This document shows positions 1-10,300 of a stretch of DNA of 64,000 nucleotides, one piece after another. A program made the position numbers and the translations under genes. The notes beneath the pieces were generated by a model. That model had not been told where the DNA came from. It did not search any database and saw only the letters and a list, made by a program, of their open reading frames with translations. Each line of letters begins with the position of its first letter. Position 1 is the stretch's first letter. The stretch comes from Thermoanaerobaculia bacterium (GTDB taxonomy: Bacteria; Acidobacteriota; Thermoanaerobaculia; Multivoradales; Multivoraceae), in the NCBI GenBank assembly GCA_022823665.1, contig JAJEHN010000001.1, positions 248,001-312,000 on the forward strand. Direction: 5' to 3'.

Positions 1-666
1 CTCCTCGAACTTCCGCTGGATGTTCCGGCTGATGTTGAATCCCCAGACCGTGCCGTCCGGCGGGAAGTTCAGGCTCTTGAAGGGGATGGCGAACTCCGCA
101 CTCCAGCCCTGGTCCGAGCGCGCTGTCGCCACGTTCCAGATGGCGTCCCAGTCTTCGTTCGTCTCGCCGTTCGCGAACACGAGGCCGTCGACCAGGGCGC
201 CGTTCGGGTTCGTCGAGAAGTAGTAGGCGTTGCTCTGATCGCGGAACGTATCGAGCAGCAGTTGGACGTAGTCGTCCGGCCTGAGCGAGGCGTCGCGGGC
301 CATCTGGGACGCGAGGACGCGGTCCGGCTCGGAGTCGTGGCACATCACGCCGATGTAGAGGTTGTCCGCGTCGCGCAGCAGGGTGACCTCCGTACGCTCG
401 CTTGGCACGGCGCCCTCCGTCGGGATGCGTTGCACCAGGTTGCCGATCTGCGGCGACGACTGCCACGCCGGCTCGTTCAGCACGCCGTCGAGGAGGATCG
501 GCTCCGACACGACCGTCACGGCGGCCGTCCGGGTCGGCCTGCCCGGATCGTCCTGGCGGACAGCGGCGCCTGACGGCGGCGCGGCTACGAGAGCCGACGA
601 GGCGCAGAGCGGCAGCACCGACAGAAGAGCCCGAAGCCTGCCCGAGTCGCTCGCTGTCGGATACAA
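1..666 (-). CDS. DUF5916/CBM9-like exported protein, N-terminal part
   Basis: The frame is open to the left edge, so only the first 222 codons are present. TTG at 666 is the only reasonable start after the upstream stop; it gives a signal-peptide-like leader (RLRALLSVLPLCASSALVAA). After it comes a beta-rich segment with the motifs ILLDGVLNEPAWQ, LYIGVMCHDSEP and DDYVQLLLDTF, which are typical of the carbohydrate-binding family 9-like domain that opens DUF5916 proteins. In the full family this domain is followed by an outer-membrane-like beta-barrel region, which lies outside the window. The gene follows the amidohydrolase on the same strand with a 30-base gap, so the two are probably co-transcribed. 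The role is unknown; substrate binding or export at the cell surface is an inference. Confidence 0.75.
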   Translation of the reverse strand, partial: MYPTASDSGRLRALLSVLPLCASSALVAAPPSGAAVRQDDPGRPTRTAAVTVVSEPILLDGVLNEPAWQSSPQIGNLVQRIPTEGAVPSERTEVTLLRDADNLYIGVMCHDSEPDRVLASQMARDASLRPDDYVQLLLDTFRDQSNAYYFSTNPNGALVDGLVFANGETNEDWDAIWNVATARSDQGWSAEFAIPFKSLNFPPDGTVWGFNISRNIQRKFEE

Positions 667-696
667 CCTGTTGACCGTTCTGATTGGCGAGCCGTC

Positions 697-2064
697 CTAC
701 TGCGACGGCAGGAGCGCTTCCCGGTCCACCCACTCCCCGCGCAGCATGACGCGGTCGATCTGGAGGGTGTTCCGGATGTCGGCCAGGGGATCGGCGTTCA
801 GCACGATCAGGTCGGCGCTCATTCCGGCGGTCAGCGTTCCGAAGTCCGCCTCGCCCACCGGCGGCACGCGGCCCGCGCCGGTGGCCGTCGCGGCGACGAG
901 CGTTTCCATCGGCGTCAGTCCGGCCTCAACGTAGAGCTCTAGTTCATGGTGAGTGCCCCAGCCCATCGGCACGTTCGGGGTGCCGCTGTCGGTTCCCAAC
1001 GCCACCTTGATGCCGTGGTCGTGGAGCGTCTTGACGAAGTCCTGCACCTGCCGGAAGGAGACCTTGCGCCCCTCGAAGCCGTCCGCCGCGAGCACGGCGG
1101 CGCGCGTCTCCTCGTCGCTCCACCGCTCGAGCACCCGGGGATTCATCACCGCGCGCAGCTCCGGGTCCTCCAACAGCTCCGGATGCTCCGCGAAGTGCCA
1201 GTTGTTCTGGATGATCGACAGCGTCGGCGCGAAGGCGCAGTCCTTCTCCAGGCAGAGGTCGAGGAACGCCTCGCTGGGCACCGGGTCCTCCATCGGCACC
1301 CCGCCGCCGGGGCCGAATGTCCGCACCGTGCTGTGCATGAACTCGTTCAGGCCGACCTCGAGGAGCTGGACGCCGTCCGCCTCCTCGTTGATGTGGGCGA
1401 CCGGGACGAGCCCGTTCTCGTAGGACTCGTCGATGATCGCGGCCCGGATCTCCGGCGGGATCTTGCGGTTCGGCTCCGCAACCTCGTTGATCCACATCTT
1501 CGTGTAGTGGACGCCCAGCGCCGCCTGCTCGCGCACCATCTCCCGCGCCTCTTCCTCCGTCGTCGGCGTGTTCGTGAAGCCCGAGTTGAAGCCGCCCGGA
1601 TAGGAAAAGCCGAGACCGGCGGTGTACGCCCGCGGCAGGTCGGGGCGGCCGACATTCGCCTCCAGCATCAGCGCCACCTTGTCCGGGTCGTCCGCGCCGA
1701 TGCTGCGGGTGGTCGTCACCCCATAGTAGAGCTGCGACTTGAGGGCCTGCTCGGTCGCCTCCAGGGGGCCCCCGTAGTGGGCGTGGAGGTCGACGAGGCC
1801 GGGAATGACCGTCTTGCCGGCGGCGTCGACGATCTCCGTGCCGTCTGGAACTTCGACAGCGTCCCGTGGGCCGACGGCACGGACACGGCCGTCGTCGATC
1901 AGGACGACCGAGTCGGCGACGGGGTCGCCGCCCGTGCCGTCGATGAGCCGGGCACCGACGATCGCCAGGTCGGCGGGCTCTACAGGCTCGGCATCAGCAC
2001 CACAAGCCGCGAGGACGGCAATCGCCAGAAGGGCGAGAACTGGAACCACGGCGTTTCGTGTCAT
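697..2064 (-). CDS. Amidohydrolase family lipoprotein (imidazolonepropionase-like)
   Basis: A 455-residue metal-dependent hydrolase. The N-terminus is a lipoprotein signal with lipobox LAAC (Cys21), so the enzyme should be anchored in an envelope membrane. The amidohydrolase signature HAH is at residues 94-96 in GLVDLHAHYGG. Later metal or catalytic candidates are Lys in HYTKMW, His in PVAHINEE and HSTVR, and Asp in ALGTDSGTP. The C-terminal small beta domain (LTAGMSADLIVLNADPL) is typical of the family. Exported members of this group are often annotated as prolidase-like or imidazolonepropionase-like; the substrate cannot be read from sequence. It is divergent from the carboxylase gene and precedes the DUF5916 gene. 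Confidence 0.88.
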   Translation of the reverse strand: MTRNAVVPVLALLAIAVLAACGADAEPVEPADLAIVGARLIDGTGGDPVADSVVLIDDGRVRAVGPRDAVEVPDGTEIVDAAGKTVIPGLVDLHAHYGGPLEATEQALKSQLYYGVTTTRSIGADDPDKVALMLEANVGRPDLPRAYTAGLGFSYPGGFNSGFTNTPTTEEEAREMVREQAALGVHYTKMWINEVAEPNRKIPPEIRAAIIDESYENGLVPVAHINEEADGVQLLEVGLNEFMHSTVRTFGPGGGVPMEDPVPSEAFLDLCLEKDCAFAPTLSIIQNNWHFAEHPELLEDPELRAVMNPRVLERWSDEETRAAVLAADGFEGRKVSFRQVQDFVKTLHDHGIKVALGTDSGTPNVPMGWGTHHELELYVEAGLTPMETLVAATATGAGRVPPVGEADFGTLTAGMSADLIVLNADPLADIRNTLQIDRVMLRGEWVDREALLPSQ

Positions 2065-2168
2065 GGCGCGAGCAGGCTACCAGCCGCATGTACAGGAAAA
2101 CTGGGAGCCCACCCGGTGCGCCCCTTCCCTGCGCGGCAGGATGGGTCGGCGGGCTCCTTGAGGTGGTG

Positions 2169-2191
2169 ATCGTGCAACCTGGATGCACGAT
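2169..2191. promoter_or_regulatory. Perfect 8-bp dyad in a divergent promoter region
   Basis: ATCGTGCA and TGCACGAT flank a 7-base spacer in the 255-base gap between the divergent amidohydrolase (minus) and acyl-CoA carboxylase (plus) genes. Position and symmetry fit an operator for a dimeric regulator acting on one or both promoters. No regulator gene is adjacent, so the binding protein is unknown. Confidence 0.4.
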
Positions 2192-2319
2192 GTCTACTTC
2201 GAGGCAAGTGCAGCAGCGCTCCTCGGAAAGCTCGGCTCCAGTGCGCCGTCCTCATTCGGTGTGAATCAACGCGTCTATGGAGGAATGAGAGAATCCCAGC
2301 CGTCCGAACCGGATAACCG

Positions 2320-3873
2320 ATGACCTGGAACGACGACGTCAAGGAGATCGAACGGCAACGCCGCATGGCCGAGCAGATGGGCGGCGCCGACAGCGTCGCC
2401 TTCCAGCACGGCCGCGGCAAGCTGACGGTGCGGCAGCGCATCGACCTCCTAGCGGATCCAGGGACCTTCCACGAGATCGGCGCGCTGGCCGGCACGGCGA
2501 CCTGGGAGGACGGTGCGGTCGCCGCACTCAAACCCTCCAACATGGTGGTCGGCACGGTGCGCGTCGACGGCCGCAAGGTCGCCTTCTCGGGCGGTGACTT
2601 CACGATCCGCGGCGGCGCCTCGGACGCGAACATCGGCAACAAGAGCCGCTTCGCCGAGCAGTTCGCGCTACGCAGCCGGCTGCCCTTCGTCCGGCTTCTG
2701 GACGCGACCGGCGGCAGCGTCAAGACCTTCGAGCAGATCGGCCGGACGTACCTCCCCGGCGGCGCCGGAACGGACGTGTCGAGCCATCTCCTGCAGACCG
2801 TGCCGGTGGTCTCGGCAGTGCTGGGCTCGGTCGCCGGACTGCCGGCCGTGCAGGCCTGCCTCTGCCACTTCAGCGTCATGGTCAGGGGCACCAGCCAGGT
2901 GTTCGTCGCCGGCCCGAAGGTGGTCGAGCAGGCGACCGGGCAACGGATCACGAAGGAGGAACTTGGCGACGAGCGCACCCAGGTAAAGAACGGCGTCGTG
3001 ATGAACCTCGCCGAGGACGAAGCCGACGCGATCGCCCAGGTGCGGCGATTCCTCTCCTACCTGCCCTCGAGCGTCTGGGAGGCGCCGCCGGCGCAGACGC
3101 CGGACGACGATCCGGACCGGCGCGCCGAATCGCTACTGTCCGTCGTGCCGCAGGACCGGCGCCGGACCTATGATCCGCACGCGATCATCGAGGCCGTCGT
3201 CGACGAGGGCAGCTTCTTCGAGATCGGCCCGTACTACGGCCAGGCCCGCGTCACCGGCCTCGCCCGCGTCGACGGCATTCCCTGCGGGGTCATGAGCAAC
3301 GACCCGCGCTTCAACGGCGGTTCGATGGACATCGCGGCCGGCGAGAAGATGCTCCGGCTGCTGGAGCTCTGCGAGACCTTTCACCTGCCGCTCGTCTACT
3401 TCGCCGACGAGCCAGGGTTCTCGGTCGGTCCCGCGCAGGAACGGCTCGGCATCGTCAGGGCCGGCGCCCGCGTCGTGACGGCCCTCAACACGAGCCGGAC
3501 GCCGTACATCTGCTTCGTCGTGCGCCAGCTCTACGGCGTCGCCGGCGGCCTCCACTGGCGCGGCCAGGGTTTCTACCGGCGCTACGCCTGGCCCTCGGCG
3601 CACGGCGGCTCGATGCACATCCAGGGCGGCACCGCGATCGCCTACAAGCGCGAGATCGAGGCCGCAGAGGACCCGGAGGCCAAGCGGGCCGAGATCGAAG
3701 AGCGCCTGTTCGCCATCTCATCGCCCTTCCGCAACGCCCACGCCTTCGGCGTCGAGGAGATCATCGACCCGCGCGACACGCGGCCGCTGCTGGTGGACTT
3801 CATGCGCGATGCGCGGCGGATCGTGGCGGCGGAGCTGATCGGGCCGGCTACGGGGCCGAGTTATCGGCCCTAG
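2320..3873 (+). CDS. Acyl-CoA carboxylase, carboxyltransferase (beta) subunit
   Basis: A 517-residue protein of the carboxyl transferase family used by propionyl-CoA, methylcrotonyl-CoA and geranyl-CoA carboxylases. It carries the two crotonase-like halves: the N-terminal half with GRGKLTVRQRIDLLADPG, SGGDFTIRGGA and TGGSVKTFEQIG, and the C-terminal half with DPRFNGGSMDIAAGEKMLRLLELCETF and FVVRQLYGVAGG. Length matches the family. The enzyme moves the carboxyl group from carboxybiotin to an acyl-CoA. No biotin carboxylase or biotin carrier gene is adjacent, so the alpha subunit must be encoded elsewhere. The acyl-CoA specificity is not decidable here. The neighbouring CoA-transferases suggest work on an organic-acid CoA thioester. 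Confidence 0.9.
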   Translation: MTWNDDVKEIERQRRMAEQMGGADSVAFQHGRGKLTVRQRIDLLADPGTFHEIGALAGTATWEDGAVAALKPSNMVVGTVRVDGRKVAFSGGDFTIRGGASDANIGNKSRFAEQFALRSRLPFVRLLDATGGSVKTFEQIGRTYLPGGAGTDVSSHLLQTVPVVSAVLGSVAGLPAVQACLCHFSVMVRGTSQVFVAGPKVVEQATGQRITKEELGDERTQVKNGVVMNLAEDEADAIAQVRRFLSYLPSSVWEAPPAQTPDDDPDRRAESLLSVVPQDRRRTYDPHAIIEAVVDEGSFFEIGPYYGQARVTGLARVDGIPCGVMSNDPRFNGGSMDIAAGEKMLRLLELCETFHLPLVYFADEPGFSVGPAQERLGIVRAGARVVTALNTSRTPYICFVVRQLYGVAGGLHWRGQGFYRRYAWPSAHGGSMHIQGGTAIAYKREIEAAEDPEAKRAEIEERLFAISSPFRNAHAFGVEEIIDPRDTRPLLVDFMRDARRIVAAELIGPATGPSYRP

Positions 3874-5120
3874 GTCAGCACGGCGCCGGTGACGCCGCGT
3901 TCGCAGAGGTCGTCGATCTCATCGTCCGACAAGCCGAGGCGCTCGCTCAACACCTCGCGGCTGTGCTCGCCGAGGCGGGGCGGCGGCGAGTCGGAGCGTT
4001 CCGGAAGGCCGGCGAACCGCCACGGGTGTCCGTTGTAGCGGTGTTCGCCCATGTCGGGGTGATCGATTCTGCGGAACCAGCCCCGGCGCTCGAGATGGCC
4101 GCAGGCCATCACTTCAGGAGTGAAACGCACGACGCTGGCGGCGACGCCAGCCGCCTGCAGGCGCTCCATCAGGTGCTCGGCCTGCTCGGCGCAGGTCCAC
4201 TCCGCTAACGCCTCGTCCAGCTTCTCCGCATTGGCGATGCGGTCCCGGTGACGGACGAACCCTGGTTCAGCGAGGTCCTCGCGACCAGACACCGCCGCCA
4301 GCCGCTGCCAGCTCTCGTCGGAGTCGACCGCCAGCGCGATCCAGCGGTCCTCCCCGGCGCACGGATAGACGCCGTGAGGAGCGTGGTCGAGGTCACCGTT
4401 GCCCACTGGCGTCTGCTCGCCGCCGAGCGCAGCGTCGAGAAGCACCTCTCCCAGGTAGCCGGTGGCCGCCTCCAGCATGCTGCCGTCCACCGCCTGCCCC
4501 TGACCCGTCCGCCGGCTGTGGAAGAGGGCGACGAGGGTGGCCGCGGCCATCTGCAAGCCGCAGATCGCGTCGGCCTGGTAGAAGCCCATGACGATGGGTT
4601 CTCCACCCGGATACCGGTGGAGCCAGTCCCAGCCGGCAAGCGCCTCGATGGACGTCCCGTTCGCCTTGTAGTCGCTCAGGGGCCCCGTCTTGCCGAAGCC
4701 CGACCAGGACGTCATGACGAGACCCGGGTTCGTCTGCGCCAGTTCCTGCCACTCGAGCCCCAACCTCGACATGACGCGCGCCGTGTAGTTCTCCAGAACG
4801 CAATCCGCGTCCCCGACCAGGCGCCGGAGCAGGTCCAGGCCCTCGGCCGTCTTCAGATCCAGGCAAAGCGAGCGCTTGTTCCGGTTGACGCTGTTGAAGA
4901 GCGGGCTCGAGTTCTCGACCGCGGCGTTCTCGTTCGCCGGAAAGGGATCGGCCACCCAGCGCCGCCAGACGTCCGGTCGATTGTGCGATTCGACCTTGAC
5001 GACATCGGCGCCGAGGTCCGCGAGCAGCATCACGGCGAAAGGTCCGATCCAGGCCTGCGTGAGGTCGACGATCCGCACCCCCGCGAGAGGCAGCCCATCT
5101 GCGTCTCCGGCGCCGGACAC
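3870..5120 (-). CDS. CaiB/BaiF CoA-transferase family protein (second domain of a likely fusion)
   Basis: A 416-residue class III CoA-transferase. It opens with LAGVRIVDLTQAWIGPFAVMLLADLGADVVKVE, followed by NRNKRSLCLDLKTAEG, ENYTARVMSRLG and SWSGFGKTGPLSDYK, all hallmarks of the family. These enzymes transfer CoA between carboxylic acids through an aspartyl intermediate. GTG at 5120 is the first usable start after a TAA at 5160-5162. The codons between that TAA and the GTG (SATEPDWPQVETR) read like a linker to the preceding CaiB domain, so the gene may really be the C-terminal half of an approximately 800-residue two-domain protein. It converges with the carboxylase gene; the 3' ends overlap by four bases. 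Confidence 0.85.
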   Translation of the reverse strand: MSGAGDADGLPLAGVRIVDLTQAWIGPFAVMLLADLGADVVKVESHNRPDVWRRWVADPFPANENAAVENSSPLFNSVNRNKRSLCLDLKTAEGLDLLRRLVGDADCVLENYTARVMSRLGLEWQELAQTNPGLVMTSWSGFGKTGPLSDYKANGTSIEALAGWDWLHRYPGGEPIVMGFYQADAICGLQMAAATLVALFHSRRTGQGQAVDGSMLEAATGYLGEVLLDAALGGEQTPVGNGDLDHAPHGVYPCAGEDRWIALAVDSDESWQRLAAVSGREDLAEPGFVRHRDRIANAEKLDEALAEWTCAEQAEHLMERLQAAGVAASVVRFTPEVMACGHLERRGWFRRIDHPDMGEHRYNGHPWRFAGLPERSDSPPPRLGEHSREVLSERLGLSDDEIDDLCERGVTGAVLT

Positions 5121-5158
5121 CCGCGTCTCGACCTGCGGCCAGTCGGGTTCCGTGGCGC

Positions 5159-6276
5159 TTTAGCTTCTCGTCGTCACCCGGCGCAGGCGCCGGCCGCACC
5201 GCACCGGTCCGCCCCAGAGTCGCCGGGGCTCCCGCGACGGGCAGATCGCCCAGGTGCGGATGATGGAGAGTCCGGAAGAAGCCCCGAGCGGCAAGATGCT
5301 CATCCGCAAGCAGGTCGGCAGGGCTCGCCACCTTGCCGCAGACGACGCGGCGCCGCGCCAGACCGTGGAACACCTCGTCAGCCGCCTTGTCGCGCACCTT
5401 GCCGGCGAGCAGGGGAAGCAGCTTCGCCCGGCGGCTCGCCAGGTCCTCGCCATCCACAAGCGGCGGCCATTCATCTTCCGCGATACCGAGCGCTTCCCCG
5501 TACTCAGCGAGCTGATCGTCCGGCGGCGGGATGAACGTGACCCAGCCGTCGCGGCAGCGATGCGCCCGGACGCCGGTCGAGGGACCGCCCTCGCGCCTCG
5601 GATGCTCGCCGGTGTACTCGATCCGCAGCAGCGGCAGGATCGCCGTGAGGGTCTCGAGTTCGGAGACCTCGATGAGCCGCCCGCGCCCGCTCTCGAGACG
5701 GGAGATCAAGGCCGCGAGCGCGGCCACGAAGGCGCTCACACCGCAGGCATAGCCCAGGATGTGCCCTGGCGCCTTCAGCGGGGCGCGCCCCTTGTCGCCG
5801 TTCAGGCCGGCATAGCCGGACAGAGCCTGGACCACTAGCTCCGAACCAACGAAGTCGGCCAACGGACCGTCCAGGCCGAACGGGGAAACCGACACCAGAA
5901 CGAGGCCCCGGAGCCGCTCTCGCATATCCGCGAGTGTGAGGCCCCAGCGGTCCAGTTCGGCGTCGGTCCAGTCGGTGACCAGAACGTCGGCAGACCGCAA
6001 GAGATCGATGAGCGCCTCCCTGTCCGGGCACGCACGCGAAAGCGACATCGCTCGCTTGTTGGCGGCAACGAACTGCCAGAGCAACGACTCCGGGCGGTCC
6101 CCGATCTCCGCATGCGGACCCATCCGTCGCAGCGGCGAGCCGCCTTCGGGCTCCAGGACGACGACGTCGGCGCCCCAGAGCGCGAACTGGCGACCGCAGT
6201 ACGCGGCGGCGACGCCGCCGGCGAGTTCGAGGACGCGGACGCCCGCGAGCGCCGGCCCAGGTTGCGATCCGGTCAC
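5159..6276 (-). pseudogene. CaiB/BaiF CoA-transferase, first domain, frameshifted at its 3' end
   Basis: From ATG at 6276 about 372 codons read as a class III CoA-transferase: LAGVRVLELAGGVAAAYCGRQFALWGADVVVLEPEGG, NKRAMSLSR, SVSPFGLDGPL and ADEHLAARGFF. The frame then fails to stop and runs across the next gene out of its frame as far as 4393, giving an arginine-rich nonsense tail. Deleting one A in the AAA triplet at 5159-5161 makes the reading GDDEKLSATEPDW and joins it directly to the next CaiB domain. Two-domain CaiB proteins exist, so a frameshift (real or from assembly) is more likely than two separate genes. The half visible here could still be functional if translation is tolerated. 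Confidence 0.6.
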
Positions 6277-6372
6277 CTGCCAATCGTCTCAGAAAACGTC
6301 GCTGTGGGCCGGGACGATCCAAGAGCGTAAGCTGCCGGGCCAAACAGGCTACGCGGCGAAGGAGGAGATCAC

Positions 6373-7368
6373 GTGCCAACGAGCAGCAGTGCGACGGTCA
6401 GCCTGACCGAGGGACCGGTCGTCCTCGGCAACGGCATCGAGGGCGAGACGCTCCGCATTCCGACCGCCGACCCATCGGGCTTCCACCAGGCGATCTCCGA
6501 GCCGGACGCCATGCCGGCCACCGAGATCCTCGGCAGCCTGTTCCTGCCGCCGGGAGAAGGCCCGTGGCCCGTCGTCATCGTCGTGCCCGGCAGCCTGGGA
6601 GTCGCGCCGTCGCACGTCGCCAAGGCGGACCTGCTGACGGAAGCCGGGATCGCCTGTTGCGTGATCGACCCGTTCGGCACGCGCGGCGTGACCTCCACCG
6701 TCGCCGACCAGGCGCAGTACTCCTTCGCGGCCAGCGCCTGGGACGTGCTCGCGGCCGCCGCGGTCCTGGTTGAACACGCGGACATCGACGCCGCGCGCAT
6801 CGGCGCCCAGGGTCACAGCCGCGGCGGCTCGGCCGTGCTTTCCGCCGCGTGCATGGCGTCGCTGACCGGTTCCGAGCGGGCGCCCGAACTGGCCGCCGTC
6901 TACGCCGCCTACCCGTGGTCGGGCATGCAGTTCCTGCGGCCCGACGTCGGCGGCACCGTCGTCCGCTCGGTCATCGGCGACCTGGACGAGTGGTGCCTGC
7001 CCCTCCAGGTCCAGGCCCACATGCACGCGATGACGCTCTGCGGATGCGACGCCAGCTTCCGGCTCTTCCCCGACACCCACCACAGCTTCGACCGCGACAC
7101 GGCCGTCGAGCTCGTTCCCGCTGCATCCGTCAGCCCCGGCGCCCCGACGATCTACATCCGTGACGACGGGGCGCTAGTTCATCCGGTGACCGGCAAGGCC
7201 GATCCCGGCTTCACCGAACGCGACGCGATGATCTACCAGGTCAAGTCGCCCTACGGCCGAAGGGGTGCCCGAATCGGCACCGCCGGCGACCAGGCGCAGG
7301 CGTTCCATGAGGACATGATGGCGTTCTGGACCGCCAAGCTCGCCGGAGGCGTACCATCGTCGCGGTAA
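6373..7368 (+). CDS. Alpha/beta hydrolase, dienelactone-hydrolase-like
   Basis: A 331-residue protein with the alpha/beta hydrolase plan: oxyanion region VVIVVPGSLG, nucleophile elbow GHSRGG, an Asp candidate in IGDLDEW and a His in DTHHSFDRD. The order matches dienelactone hydrolase-like enzymes that cut esters or lactones. No signal peptide is seen, so it should be cytoplasmic. The GTG start at 6373 is supported by a strong AAGGAGG Shine-Dalgarno seven bases upstream. It is divergent from the CoA-transferase genes and lies directly before the RND pump. The substrate is unknown. Confidence 0.8.
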   Translation: MPTSSSATVSLTEGPVVLGNGIEGETLRIPTADPSGFHQAISEPDAMPATEILGSLFLPPGEGPWPVVIVVPGSLGVAPSHVAKADLLTEAGIACCVIDPFGTRGVTSTVADQAQYSFAASAWDVLAAAAVLVEHADIDAARIGAQGHSRGGSAVLSAACMASLTGSERAPELAAVYAAYPWSGMQFLRPDVGGTVVRSVIGDLDEWCLPLQVQAHMHAMTLCGCDASFRLFPDTHHSFDRDTAVELVPAASVSPGAPTIYIRDDGALVHPVTGKADPGFTERDAMIYQVKSPYGRRGARIGTAGDQAQAFHEDMMAFWTAKLAGGVPSSR

Positions 7369-7370
7369 AG

Positions 7371-10300
7371 TTGCCCCACTCAGTGACTTCCAACGGCAGC
7401 AACCACGGCGAACGATCCGGACCGATCGCCTACATGGCGAGCAACGGGGTTGCCGCGAACCTGTTGATGTGGGCGATCATCGCCGCGGGAGTCGTGTCGC
7501 TGACGGGTCTCCAGCGGGAGGCGTGGCCGGAGGTACCCTTCTTCCAGATCGAAGTCTCGATGGCCTACCCCGGCGCCACGCCGGAGGAGGTCGAGGAGTC
7601 GATCGTCGTCAAGATCGAGGACGAAGTCAGCGGTCTGGACGACGTGAAGTCGGTCAAGTCGATCGCGGCGCCCGGCATGGCTTCCGTCCGTGTCGAGGTG
7701 AAGTCCGGCACCGACATGGGACAGGCGATGGATGAGATCAAGTCCGCCGTCGGCCGGATCCAGTCGTTCCCGGGCGAAGCCGAACGCCCCCAGTTCCGGG
7801 AGATGACGAACCGCCAGAGCATGATGCGCCTCATCGTCTATGGCGACGTCTCGGAGCGCTCACTGAAGGAACTGGCGCATCGGATCGAGGATGAACTCAC
7901 CGCCCTTTCCGGCGTCTCCCAGGTCGAGATCAGCGGGGTGCGGAACTACGAGATCTCGATCGAGGTGCCGCTGCGGCAGCTTCGGGCTCTCGGGCTCACC
8001 CTGAACGACATAGCCGCCGCGGTACGCCGCAGTTCGCTCGACCTGTCCGCGGGCAGCATCGATACCCGCGAATCGCAGGTGCGGGTCCGCACCCTTGGCC
8101 AGCGCTACGAACAGCAGGAGTTCGAGGACATCGTCGTTCTCAGCCGAAGCGACGGCACCGTGCTGCGACTGGGCGAGATCGCCGAGGTCCACGACGGCTT
8201 CCAGGACATCGACCTGATCGTCCGGCACCAGGACCAGCCGGCGGTCTTCATCGAGGTCTACCGGGCCGACGACGAGAAGGTCATGAGCGTCGCCAGCGCC
8301 GTCCAGGAGCACGTGGCGAACGAGGTGATCCCCTCCCTGCCCGACGGCGTCGGCGTCACGATCTGGAACGACGAGTCCTCCGCCTACGCGGAGCGCGCTG
8401 CCCTCCTCCTCAAGAACGGCCTTCTGGGACTGCTGCTGGTGCTCATCGCGCTCGGTCTGTTCCTCGAGATCCGGCTCGCGGTGTGGGTCGCGGCCGGACT
8501 ACTGATTTCGGGCATCGGCGCCCTGGCCGTGATGTTCGCGCTCGATCTCGCGATCAACACGATCTCCCTGTTCTCGTTCGTCCTCGCCATCGGCATCGTC
8601 GTCGACGACGCGATCGTCGTAGCCGACCACATCTACTCCGAACGGCGGCGCGGCACGCCGGGCGTCGTTGCCGCGATCCGGGGCACGCGACGGATCGTCG
8701 TGCCGTTGACCTTCGCCGTCCTCACGTCGGTGGCGGCGTTCGTTCCGTTGCTCTTCATCCCTGGCGGCATCGGAGAGATATGGGGCGCCCTGCCGATCAT
8801 CCTCATCTCGATGCTGCTGTTCTCGCTCGTCGAATCCGTGTTCGTCCTGCCCAACCACCTGTCGCACCTGCGCGACCCGGCGAGCGCGCCGACGAATCCT
8901 GTCGAGCGGTTCATCAAGCGGATTCAGGGGCGGGTGGACTTCGGGCTGAACAGGTTCGTGCAGGGCCCCCTCGACCGGGGGCTTCAGTTCGCGACCGACC
9001 AGCCGGCCGTCACGATGGCGGGCGCCGTCGGACTCCTCATCCTGAGCATCTCCCTGCTGCCGGCCGGCATCGTCCCGACGACATTCGCCGATGTGGTCGA
9101 GGGGGACTTCGCCACCGCCAGTCTGGAAATGCCCGATGGCACGACGGCGGAGCGGACGTACGAAGTCGCCCTGGAACTGGAAGCGGCGGGTCACCGGGTG
9201 ATCGAGCGGCTTTCCCGTGACCGGCCACCGGACGCGCCGCCGCTGCTTTCGGGCGTCACGGTGACCATCGGCCAGAGGCCGCGGGTCGAAGGCGGCGGCC
9301 TGAACCCGGAACCCAGCCTGAATCCGGAGGCCAACGTCGCCACGATCGACTTCAAGCTGCTGAGCGCGCAACAGCGACAGATCTCCAGCGGCGATGTAGT
9401 CCAGGCCTGGCGCGAGGAGGTCGGCGTACTGGCGTACGTGCGCGGCATCACGTTCAGCGGCGAGATCATCGACCTCGGCAGCCCCGTCGCGGCCGTGCTG
9501 TCCCACCCGGAGCCGACGGACCTGGTCGACGCCGCCGAAACCGTCGTGGACGGCCTGCAGGAACTGGGTGGCGTCTTCGACATCCGCTCGGACCACACGC
9601 CCGGCGTTCCCGAGATTCAGCTCGAGCTTCGGCCCGAAGCGCAGACCCTCGGCCTTACTGTCGACCAGTTGGCCGGACAGGCGCGCGACGCCTTCTTCGG
9701 CTCGGAGGCCCTGCGGGTACAGCGCGGCGGGGAAGAGGTTCGGGTCTACGTCCGGCTACCCGCCGATGAACGCAACGCCATCACCGACATCGAGAGATAC
9801 CTGCTCCGCACGCCGAACGGGGCCGAGGTTCCGCTCCACCAGGTGGCGAGCCTGAGTTCCGGCACCTCGCCGCCCGCGATTCGGCGCGAGGACGGTCAAC
9901 GCGTCGTCACCGTCACCGCGGACGTGGACTCGACCGTGATTTCCGGCGGTGAGGCGAACAGCATCCTCGAAGACACCATCCTCGCGGAGCTCGTCGCCGC
10001 CGATCCCGAGCTGACCTACAGCTTCGGCGGGGAGCAGCAGCAGCAACTCGAGTCCGTCGACTCGCTGTACCGCGGGTTCGCCATTGCCCTCCTGATGATC
10101 TTCGCGCTGCTGGCGATCCCCCTTCGCTCGTACACCAAGCCCTTCATCATCATGGCCGTCATTCCGTTCGGATTCATCGGCGTCATCCTCGGACACCTGA
10201 TCCTCGGAATCGAAATGAGCGCGGTCTCCTTCATGGGGATCTTCGGCCTCAGCGGAGTCGTGGTGAACGATTCCCTCGTCATGATCGACTTCATCGACCA

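Noticed and set aside
4393..5158. Long minus-strand extension of the first CaiB gene through the second gene
   Set aside because: It is an arginine-rich out-of-frame reading over a well supported CoA-transferase gene; a one-base frameshift explains it better.
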